From contig DCHT01000056.1 in NCBI GenBank assembly GCA_002314885.1, forward strand, positions 19,236-33,478: DNA of 14,243 nucleotides, in the 5' to 3' direction. The stretch comes from Bacteroidales bacterium UBA1745. Its GTDB lineage: Bacteria > Bacteroidota > Bacteroidia > Bacteroidales > UBA932. Below, in pieces: positions 1-4,994 of the stretch (its first letter is position 1; each line of letters starts with the position of its first letter). The translations under genes and the position numbers were made by a program. The notes beneath the pieces are model-generated. The model saw only the letters and a program-made list of their open reading frames with translations, ran no database searches and was not told the origin of the DNA.

Positions 1-962
1 TTCAGAGTGTTTTCACGCTCGTCATTTGAAGAGAAGCCTGCATTCTTGCCCCTTGCACGGCCCACTGCGTCGATCTCGTCGATGAAGACGATGCACGGCG
101 CCTTTTCCTTGGCCTGGCGGAAGAGGTCGCGGACGCGGGAAGCACCCACACCTACGAACATCTCCACGAAATCGGAACCGGAAATGGAGAAGAAAGGCAC
201 ATTTGCCTCGCCTGCCACTGCCTTTGCAAGCAGGGTCTTACCGGTACCCGGAGGGCCAACGAGGAGGGCACCCTTTGGAATCTTACCGCCGAGAGTGGTG
301 TATTTCTTAGGGTTCTTGAGGAAATCCACAATCTCCATAACCTCGTCCTTCGCGCCATAGAGGCCTGCGACGTCCTTGAAGGTAACCTTGTTGTCCTTCT
401 TGTCGGTCATCTTGCCTGTGGTCTTGCCCACATTGAAGATTCCGCCTGCGCCGCCGGCTCCGCCTCCCCTGTTCATACTGCGGAACATAAATACCCACAT
501 AAGTATGAGAAGCAGCGGGAAGAGTATCCATTCGAGGGCCTGCATCCAGTAATGGTCATTCTTTGTGATGACGATCTTCACGCGCTCATCGGCAGGAAGA
601 GTGTCATTGATGGCTCCGAACATCTCCTCTGCATTGAAGCTTGAGGACACGAGGAAGGTGAAATGAGGGGACTTCTTAGGCACACGTCCGTCGAAGCGGC
701 TCTCGTAGTTGGCGAGTCGGTCTTCCTTGATGGTCACGCGGCCTTCATAGTCGTTGCGGACGAAGTCAATCTCCTTGACGTCGCCACTGAGCATCATTTC
801 CTTGACCTCATCCCACTCAGCCTTCTGAGGGTTTGCGCTTCCGGTGTACTTGCCACCGAAAAACATCACGCCGAGGCCGATGATGAGGGCAAGATAGATC
901 CAAGTAAAGAAATTGGGTCTCTTGCTCTGCGGTTTCTTTGTATTCTTCTTAGGTGTTGGCAT
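1..962 (-). CDS. ftsH: ATP-dependent zinc metalloprotease FtsH (N-terminal 320 residues; runs off the left edge)
   Basis: FtsH is a membrane-anchored hexameric AAA+ protease that degrades misfolded membrane proteins and selected regulators. The ATG at 962 starts a frame that stays open to position 1, so about 320 residues are visible. The order fits FtsH: a basic N-terminus, a first membrane segment at about residues 18-36, a periplasmic domain to about 141, a second membrane segment at about 142-162, a glycine-rich linker (RGGGAGGAGG), then the AAA+ domain. Walker A GPPGTGKT is at 236-243 and Walker B CIVFIDEID at 290-298, followed by GRARG. The frame ends at RENTL, before the second region of homology and the HEXXH protease site, which must lie outside the window. 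This is a window cut, not a broken gene. It lies 13 bp downstream of rsfS and probably shares its transcript. The N-terminal part is longer than in E. coli FtsH, as is usual in Bacteroidota. Identification is very secure. Confidence 0.97.
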   Translation of the reverse strand, partial: MPTPKKNTKKPQSKRPNFFTWIYLALIIGLGVMFFGGKYTGSANPQKAEWDEVKEMMLSGDVKEIDFVRNDYEGRVTIKEDRLANYESRFDGRVPKKSPHFTFLVSSSFNAEEMFGAINDTLPADERVKIVITKNDHYWMQALEWILFPLLLILMWVFMFRSMNRGGGAGGAGGIFNVGKTTGKMTDKKDNKVTFKDVAGLYGAKDEVMEIVDFLKNPKKYTTLGGKIPKGALLVGPPGTGKTLLAKAVAGEANVPFFSISGSDFVEMFVGVGASRVRDLFRQAKEKAPCIVFIDEIDAVGRARGKNAGFSSNDERENTL

Positions 963-975
963 CTTTCAAATCAAA

Positions 976-1323
976 TTAGTCCTGATAAACCTTGCGGTCT
1001 GCATCTGCCCAGAGGTCCTCAAGCCTGTAGAAAGACCTGTAGACGGTCTGGAATACGTGTACAACGACGTCACCGTAGTCGAGGATTACCCAGAAGGCAT
1101 TCTCCTTGCCCTGTGAACGTACAACCTTGCGCTTGCACACTTCCGCAACCTTATCTTCAATATTGTCTGCAATAGCCATTACGTTGGTGGTGCTGTCCGC
1201 GTTGCAGACAACGAAATAATCCGAAATGGCGGTTCCTATCTTACGAAGGTCGAGGGCAACCACGTCCTGACCTTTCTTGTCGAGCATTGCCTCTGCAATG
1301 GTCTTGATGATGTCTACTTTCAT
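976..1323 (-). CDS. rsfS: Ribosomal silencing factor RsfS (Iojap/DUF143 family)
   Basis: RsfS binds ribosomal protein L14 (uL14) on the large subunit and blocks subunit joining, which lowers translation when nutrients are scarce. The 115-residue product has the usual length and the family core: the DYFVVCNADST segment near residue 35, then WVILDYGDVVVHVF and RSFYRLEDLWADA near the C-terminus. The start is ATG at 1323-1321 and the stop is TAA. The leader AATAATAA has no Shine-Dalgarno sequence. ftsH follows after 13 bp on the same strand, an arrangement common in Bacteroidota, so the two are very likely co-transcribed from the promoter proposed at 1370-1400. Nothing looks damaged. Confidence 0.96.
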   Translation of the reverse strand: MKVDIIKTIAEAMLDKKGQDVVALDLRKIGTAISDYFVVCNADSTTNVMAIADNIEDKVAEVCKRKVVRSQGKENAFWVILDYGDVVVHVFQTVYRSFYRLEDLWADADRKVYQD

Positions 1324-1348
1324 TTATTATTCAAAAACTATAAATTTG
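1318..1348 (+). promoter_or_regulatory. Candidate Bacteroidota promoter for birA
   Basis: The sequence TAAATTTG at 1341-1348 matches the -7 consensus TAnnTTTG, with TTTC at 1318-1321 (three of four bases of TTTG) after a 19-nt spacer. The -33 half overlaps the rsfS start codon. Transcription would begin near 1354, beyond the GTG at 1348. The proposed start sites of birA and rsfS lie only about 10 bp apart on opposite strands, so their 5' ends may overlap. Confidence 0.5.
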
Positions 1349-1369
1349 TGCCACTAAAATTGGCGCACG

Positions 1370-1400
1370 CAAATATAACAAAAATAAATCCATTGGGAAA
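1370..1400 (-). promoter_or_regulatory. Candidate Bacteroidota promoter for rsfS-ftsH
   Basis: On the minus strand the -7 element TATATTTG (1377-1370) matches TAnnTTTG exactly. It is preceded after 19 nt by TTTC (1400-1397), a three-of-four match to the -33 TTTG. Transcription would begin near 1363, giving a leader of about 40 nt. The region lies inside the longest possible birA frame, which argues that birA begins further downstream. Confidence 0.55.
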
Positions 1401-2133
1401 TAACTGTCATATTTATTGGCTCGACGAGGTCGATTCCACCAACGGAGAGGCCCAGAGGCGCATTTCTGCGGAATCCGAGGGCTCTGCCAATTTGTCAGTA
1501 ATCGCTGCCAGAAGCCAGACTTGCGGCCGCGGTCAGGGCGATCACAGCTGGCATAGCGCCCCCGGTGAGAACCTGACTCTATCTATTATACTCAGATATG
1601 AGGATGTAATTACTGAGAAAGATGCTGAAGTTGGTTCTGGAGTTGGTGTCGGAGAGTGCGTCGAAGAAACGCTGATGCGAGCCGTGCCAGCTGGCGAACA
1701 GCACGCCGTCAGCGCCCTGGCGGCACTGACAGTCATCGACTACCTCGCGAAAAAAGGCATTGTAGCCCATATAAAGTTGGAAAATGACATCTATATAGGC
1801 AGTTGTGTCGCTGAGGGACGCAAGATATGCGGCATCCTCATCAAGCACCACGTACGCGGCGCGCGACTGACGGATTCCGTCATCGGCCTTGGCATAAATA
1901 TCAACCAGAAGGACTTCCCTGCCGACCTGCCGAATCCGACGTCGGTAGTGCTTGAGTTGGGCGCTAGTTCTAATCAAATGCCGAAGCCATTGCTTGACAA
2001 TGAGCCGAAGTTCTCCCTAGACAACGAGCTCAACGTGCTGCTGAACTGCTTCTCCGCGCTCCATCCCCTTCTGTTCTCTGCCTCCGGCCGTGCCGAGCTC
2101 GAGAACCGATTCCATTCATTGGTGATCAGGTAG
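1393..2133 (+). CDS. birA: Biotin--[acetyl-CoA-carboxylase] ligase, no HTH domain, short C-terminus
   Basis: BirA activates biotin with ATP and attaches it to a lysine of biotin-dependent carboxylases. Visible motifs (numbered from TTG 1393) are the EVDSTN turn at 12-17, the biotinyl-AMP loop GRGQGDHSW at 45-53, the catalytic-lysine segment KLENDIYIG from 128, and GLGININ at 165-171. There is no N-terminal helix-turn-helix, so it should be a pure ligase. Oddities: KWPND is KLEND; about 25 extra residues (roughly 71-98) precede AVPAGEQ; a short insert SCVAEG follows IYIG; and the protein stops where the family's small C-terminal domain would begin. The longest frame starts at GTG 1348, but that codon lies in a promoter-like element. 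I prefer TTG 1393, behind an A-rich leader (TTG 1360 is also possible). The family call is secure and the start is uncertain. Confidence 0.88.
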   Translation: MGNNCHIYWLDEVDSTNGEAQRRISAESEGSANLSVIAARSQTCGRGQGDHSWHSAPGENLTLSIILRYEDVITEKDAEVGSGVGVGECVEETLMRAVPAGEQHAVSALAALTVIDYLAKKGIVAHIKLENDIYIGSCVAEGRKICGILIKHHVRGARLTDSVIGLGININQKDFPADLPNPTSVVLELGASSNQMPKPLLDNEPKFSLDNELNVLLNCFSALHPLLFSASGRAELENRFHSLVIR

Positions 2134-2139
2134 AGATAC

Positions 2140-2200
2140 AAAAAAGCCCCTCAGACGTAGGCGAGCATTTTCTCTGCGAGCCGGTCTGAGGGGCGTTTTG
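2140..2200. terminator. Bidirectional intrinsic terminator between birA and rpe
   Basis: A perfect 11-bp inverted repeat GCCCCTCAGAC (2146-2156) pairs with GTCTGAGGGGC (2184-2194) around a 27-nt loop that can fold a little further. On the plus strand it is followed by GTTTTG, and on the minus strand by six T residues (2145-2140). It therefore fits termination of birA from the left and of the pepD-rpe transcript from the right. Confidence 0.85.
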
Positions 2201-2238
2201 TCTATATTACTCCGATGAAGCAACAGACTCCGAGGGAA

Positions 2239-2889
2239 CTACTTACGCATTGCTGCGATGACCTCGGACGGATTCTCTGCCTTGAAGACGGCACTGCCGG
2301 CAACAAGAATGTCGGCACCGCATTCGATCAGTTTGGAGGCGTTCGCAGGGGAAACTCCCCCATCCACCTCGATGCGACAACGAAGTTTCTGCTCGTCGAT
2401 CGCAGCCTTTATCTGGCTGATGCGCTCGTAGGTGTCCTCGATGAACTTCTGGCCGCCGAAACCGGCATAGACCGACATCACAAGCACATAGTCGCAGGCA
2501 TACAGATAAGGCAGAATCTTCTCCACCGGAACATCTGGATTGAAAGCCAGGCCCGCCTTCATACCGAAGGACTTGATCAGCCCGAGAATAGGCTCCGGGT
2601 CGCGTACAGCCTCATAATGGACGGAAAGCATCTTCACGCCGACCTTTGAGAAACGCTCGATGTAACGCTCCGGATGCACTATCATCAGATGGGCGTCGAG
2701 CATCTTCTTGGCCTTGGTGGAAATAGCCTCCACAACCGGGAAACCATAGGAAATGTTAGGCACGAGCACGCCGTCCATAATATCCAGATGGAAGACGTCC
2801 GCATATTTGTTGACGATGGCTATGGACTCCTCCAGATGAAGGAAATCTGCAGCCAGCATCGACGGGGCAATTTTGACTTTATAGGCCAT
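2239..2889 (-). CDS. rpe: Ribulose-phosphate 3-epimerase
   Basis: Rpe interconverts ribulose 5-phosphate and xylulose 5-phosphate in the cytosolic pentose phosphate pathway. The 216-residue product is a standard (beta/alpha)8 Rpe. It has IAPSMLAADF at 7-16, metal and catalytic residues H34 and D36 in HLDIMDG, H67 in DAHLMI, D176 in EVDGGV, and a phosphate-binding VAGSAVF near the end. One unusual point is the usual VNPGFGGQ phosphate loop, which reads VYAGFGGQ here (residues 140-147), confirmed in the codons GTC TAT GCC GGT. Start ATG and stop TAG are clear. It lies 36 bp downstream of pepD with no promoter-like sequence in the gap, so the two are probably one transcript ending at the hairpin near 2146-2194. 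Confidence 0.96.
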   Translation of the reverse strand: MAYKVKIAPSMLAADFLHLEESIAIVNKYADVFHLDIMDGVLVPNISYGFPVVEAISTKAKKMLDAHLMIVHPERYIERFSKVGVKMLSVHYEAVRDPEPILGLIKSFGMKAGLAFNPDVPVEKILPYLYACDYVLVMSVYAGFGGQKFIEDTYERISQIKAAIDEQKLRCRIEVDGGVSPANASKLIECGADILVAGSAVFKAENPSEVIAAMRK

Positions 2890-2925
2890 TGCGAGAGTAT
2901 TAATACGACAGACAGCAGTCGAGAA

Positions 2926-4362
2926 TTAACGGTAGTTGACGACGAGGTCGGTCAGCAATGCAGTGAACTTCTCGAGGGAAGCGAGCTCAAGCTTCTCGCC
3001 AGGAGCGTGAACGCCACGGAGGGTAGGTCCGATGGCAATCATATCCATATCCGGATAAACCTCGGTGAAGAGGCCACATTCGAGACCGGCGTGGATGGCG
3101 CGTACTGTCGCCGCCTTGTTGAAAAGTTTACGATATGATGCGATGCAGGCGTCCCTGAGGGCAGATTTCGGAGCTGGAGCCCAGCCCGGATACTCGGACT
3201 CGTGGGCCACTTCAGCACCAGCGAGCACGAAGTTCGCCTCCACCTTCTGGCCTGCGGCACGACGGGCGGCAGTGTTGCAGCTGCGCTGGCTGGAACCGAG
3301 ACGGATTACGCCCGGCTCAGTCATCTTCACGGATGCGAGGTTGGTGGAAGTCTCCACGAATCCGGCAATCTCCTGGCTCATTGCAAGCACGCCGTGAGGG
3401 CAGGAAACCATCGAAGTCACGAGAGCCTTGGCCGTCTTGGTGTCGATTGCCACGCTATATGCGGCAGGGTTCTCCTCCGTATAGTAAATCTGAATATCGT
3501 TCTCAACATTGCCGAACTCCTCCTCCACTGCGGCCTTGAAGCCTACGAGTGCATCCGCAAAACGGCTGATGCGACACTCCGGAAGGGCAATTACTGCGTG
3601 TGCCTCGCGTGCGATGGCGTTGCGCTTGTTGCCGCCGTCGATCTCGAGGAGCTGGTAGCCCAGAGGCAGGATTGAATAGAGGAAACGGCTGAGCAGCACC
3701 ACTGCAGAAGCACGTCCCTTGTTGATGTCGTCACCGCTGTGGCCGCCCTGGCAGCCACTGATGGCGAATTTCACAGGCACATAGCCTTTCTTGACAGGCT
3801 GAGTCCTATAGTTGAACTTCGCGGTAGTATCGAGGCCGCCGGCGCATCCGACGCAGATTTCGCCCTCGTCCTCATTGTCGAGGTTGATGAGAGTCTTGCC
3901 GGTGAAGAAACCCGGTTTCAGGGCCATTGCTCCGTCGAGTCCGGTCTCCTCTGAAACAGTAACCAAAGCCTCGAGCTTGCCAGTCTTGTCGCCGCAGGTC
4001 ATAAGGGCCAGTGCGCAGGCGATGCCGATGCCGTCGTCAGCACCCAGAGTGGTCTCGTGGGAAACCATCCAACCGTCCTCGATGACATACGGGATAGGGT
4101 CCTTCTCGAAGTCGTGGCTACATCCCGCATTCTTCTCGCAGACCATATCAGAATGGGCCTGCAGCACCAATGTAGGCACGTTTTCGAAGCCCGGATCGGC
4201 TTCCTTCGTGATGAGCACATTGCCCACCTCGTCGGTCTTGTGTGCCAGTCCGTGCTCCTGAGCGAAGTCATTGAGCCACTTTACGATCTTCTCCTCGTGA
4301 CCTGACTCGCGAGGCACCTTCGTAATCTCCTTGAAGATATCGAGAACCTGATTGCTGTTCAT
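2926..4362 (-). CDS. pepD: Aminoacyl-histidine dipeptidase (beta-alanyl-histidine dipeptidase, M20 family)
   Basis: This cytosolic zinc dipeptidase of the M20 family cleaves Xaa-His and other unblocked dipeptides. The 478-residue length is close to E. coli PepD (485). Likely metal and catalytic residues by position are H70 and D72 in LQAHSDMVCEKN, the aspartates at 109-110 in LGADDGIG, the glutamates at 138-139 in VSEETGLDGA, D162 in LDNEDEGE, and H452 in RGVHAPGE. The lid domain holds GGHSGDDINKGRASA, typical of this subfamily, and IHAGLECG is near the end. The start is ATG at 4362 and the stop is TAA. A good promoter lies about 55 bp upstream, and rpe follows after 36 bp. Nothing suggests damage. 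I cannot tell the preferred dipeptide from sequence. Confidence 0.95.
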   Translation of the reverse strand: MNSNQVLDIFKEITKVPRESGHEEKIVKWLNDFAQEHGLAHKTDEVGNVLITKEADPGFENVPTLVLQAHSDMVCEKNAGCSHDFEKDPIPYVIEDGWMVSHETTLGADDGIGIACALALMTCGDKTGKLEALVTVSEETGLDGAMALKPGFFTGKTLINLDNEDEGEICVGCAGGLDTTAKFNYRTQPVKKGYVPVKFAISGCQGGHSGDDINKGRASAVVLLSRFLYSILPLGYQLLEIDGGNKRNAIAREAHAVIALPECRISRFADALVGFKAAVEEEFGNVENDIQIYYTEENPAAYSVAIDTKTAKALVTSMVSCPHGVLAMSQEIAGFVETSTNLASVKMTEPGVIRLGSSQRSCNTAARRAAGQKVEANFVLAGAEVAHESEYPGWAPAPKSALRDACIASYRKLFNKAATVRAIHAGLECGLFTEVYPDMDMIAIGPTLRGVHAPGEKLELASLEKFTALLTDLVVNYR

Positions 4363-4415
4363 AGTGTATTGTCTTTATGCTAGTTGCTAGTATTGAAGTT
4401 GCTTTTAAATCTCAG

Positions 4416-4447
4416 CAAATTTACTACTTGTCCGCCACAATTCAAAA
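4416..4447 (-). promoter_or_regulatory. Bacteroidota promoter for pepD-rpe
   Basis: On the minus strand TTTTG (4447-4443) is followed by exactly 19 nt and then TAAATTTG (4423-4416), a full match to the TTTG-N19-TAnnTTTG promoter signature. Transcription would begin near 4410, giving a leader of about 45-50 nt with no Shine-Dalgarno sequence. Confidence 0.75.
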
Positions 4448-4456
4448 CCGCTTTTC

Positions 4457-4490
4457 GGTGACGCAGAACTAGTGCCACTACTTCTGCACC
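4457..4490. repeat. Imperfect palindrome A1
   Basis: This is the most diverged copy. Inner arms TAGTG and CACTA flank a central C, and the right outer arm is CTGCACC. The left arm is disturbed (GGTG, an extra A, then CGCAGAAC). Its right flank CTGCACCACTTTTC is the exact reverse complement of the left flank of A3, so A1 lies inverted relative to A3. Confidence 0.8.
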
Positions 4491-4509
4491 ACTTTTCAGC
4501 TAGTTGGGT

Positions 4510-4539
4510 TTTGGTGCAGTACTAGTGCCACTACTTTTG
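4510..4539 (+). promoter_or_regulatory. Promoter-like sequence embedded in palindrome A2
   Basis: TTTG (4510-4513), 18 nt, then TACTTTTG (4532-4539, a full TAnnTTTG match) resembles the promoters of lptD and rho, with a spacer one base shorter (19 if TTTT at 4509-4512 is used). Transcription would run rightwards from about 4545 into the GC-rich hairpins. The other palindromes have TACTTCTG here, one base off consensus, so this may be incidental. Confidence 0.3.
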
Positions 4540-4543
4540 CGCC
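4513..4543. repeat. Imperfect palindrome A2
   Basis: This 31-bp copy has outer arm GGTGCAG, inner arms TAGTG/CACTA around a central C, and right outer arm TTGCGCC, bordered by TTTT on the left and AAAA on the right. It contains a promoter-like TACTTTTG at 4532-4539. Confidence 0.85.
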
Positions 4544-4578
4544 AAAATTCGGTTGCTTTGCGGCGCTGGTCAGGCACC

Positions 4579-4609
4579 GCTGCCGCGCCTTATATGGAAG
4601 CGCGGCAGC
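4579..4609. repeat. GC-rich 10-bp inverted repeat (strong hairpin)
   Basis: GCTGCCGCGC (4579-4588) pairs perfectly with GCGCGGCAGC (4600-4609) around an 11-nt loop, CTTATATGGAA. No T-run follows on either strand, so a simple intrinsic terminator is unlikely. A second, weaker pairing GCCCTC/GAGGGC follows at 4643-4674. Confidence 0.75.
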
Positions 4610-4700
4610 TACGGACGCAGCTGCGGGGGGCTCTGTGGAAAGGCCCTCCTCGCTGCGCCGTTGCCGGCGAGGGCATTGGCCGTCACGGGACACGAAGTTG

Positions 4701-4742
4701 GCCACAGAAACAGTCTACAAAGCGAAAGGTTGTTTCTGTGGC
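4701..4742. repeat. Inverted repeat B1 (12-bp arms)
   Basis: GCCACAGAAACA (4701-4712) pairs perfectly with TGTTTCTGTGGC (4731-4742) around an 18-nt loop. Both arms recur exactly in B2, with a different loop sequence of the same length. Confidence 0.9.
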
Positions 4743-4772
4743 AGGAAAAACGGCTTTTTCGGACAAAACGTG

Positions 4773-4814
4773 GCCACAGAAACACTCTCAAGGGCTGAAG
4801 CTTGTTTCTGTGGC
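4773..4814. repeat. Inverted repeat B2 (12-bp arms)
   Basis: GCCACAGAAACA (4773-4784) pairs with TGTTTCTGTGGC (4803-4814) around an 18-nt loop. The arms are identical to B1 and the loop is unrelated apart from its ends, so the stems look conserved while the loops drift. The two copies start 72 bp apart. Confidence 0.9.
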
Positions 4815-4828
4815 AAAACCGGAAAAGT

Positions 4829-4859
4829 GGTGCAGTACTAGTGGCACTACTTCTGCACC
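4829..4859. repeat. Imperfect palindrome A3
   Basis: A clean 31-bp copy: outer arms GGTGCAG and CTGCACC, inner arms TAGTG and CACTA around a central G, with TAC opposite CTT as an internal mismatch. It is preceded by GAAAAGT and followed by AAAA. Confidence 0.9.
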
Positions 4860-4938
4860 AAAACGGCAGCACAACGGCACCAGAGACAGGTGGAGAGGGA
4901 GGAAAACAAAGAAAGGCGCAAAAAAAGACGCGGAAAGT

Positions 4939-4969
4939 GGTGCAGTACTAGTGGCACTACTTCTGCGCC
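4939..4969. repeat. Imperfect palindrome A4
   Basis: Identical to A3 except for the right outer arm CTGCGCC, and with nearly the same left flank (GAAAGT). It ends just outside the T-tract of the dnaA terminator. Confidence 0.9.
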
Positions 4970-4973
4970 AAAA

Positions 4974-4994
4974 TAAAAAAAATGCCAGGCATTT
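4974..4994 (-). terminator. Intrinsic terminator of dnaA
   Basis: Reading leftwards, immediately after the dnaA stop codon, AAATGC and GCATTT form a 6-bp stem with a CTG loop (4994-4980), and the stem runs into eight T residues (4982-4975). The stem is weak but the T-tract is strong. Confidence 0.7.

Larger units (their letters stand above)
4363..4994. other. 632-bp gene-free, repeat-rich region between pepD and dnaA
   Basis: I see no credible gene here. The region holds, from left to right, the pepD promoter, palindromes A1 and A2, a GC-rich hairpin block (86 G+C of 120 at 4561-4680 by hand count), inverted repeats B1 and B2 with a small GAAAAA/TTTTTC hairpin between them (4745-4760), palindromes A3 and A4, and the dnaA terminator. 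The open frame at 4504-5091 (plus) is judged spurious: it runs antisense into dnaA, and its GAVLV-LLLRQN segments are simply translations of palindromes A2 and A4. The individual elements are listed separately. Confidence 0.8.

Noticed and set aside
2215..4305. Several long plus-strand open frames over rpe and pepD (for example 2215-2649, 2674-3138, 3202-3675, 3812-4261)
   Set aside because: They are fully antisense to two clearly identified, intact genes, share no recognisable motifs, and are expected from GC-rich codon use.
4457..4969. CRISPR array
   Set aside because: The repeats are palindromic and similar in length to CRISPR repeats, but there are only four, spaced at 22, 285 and 79 bp, with no cas genes and no uniform spacers.
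4363..4994. DnaA-box cluster defining oriC next to dnaA
   Set aside because: Only partial matches exist, such as TTGGCCACA near 4699 and TGTGGAAAG near 4635 (7 of 9 bases each). No TTATCCACA or one-mismatch box was seen, and this number of weak matches is not informative.
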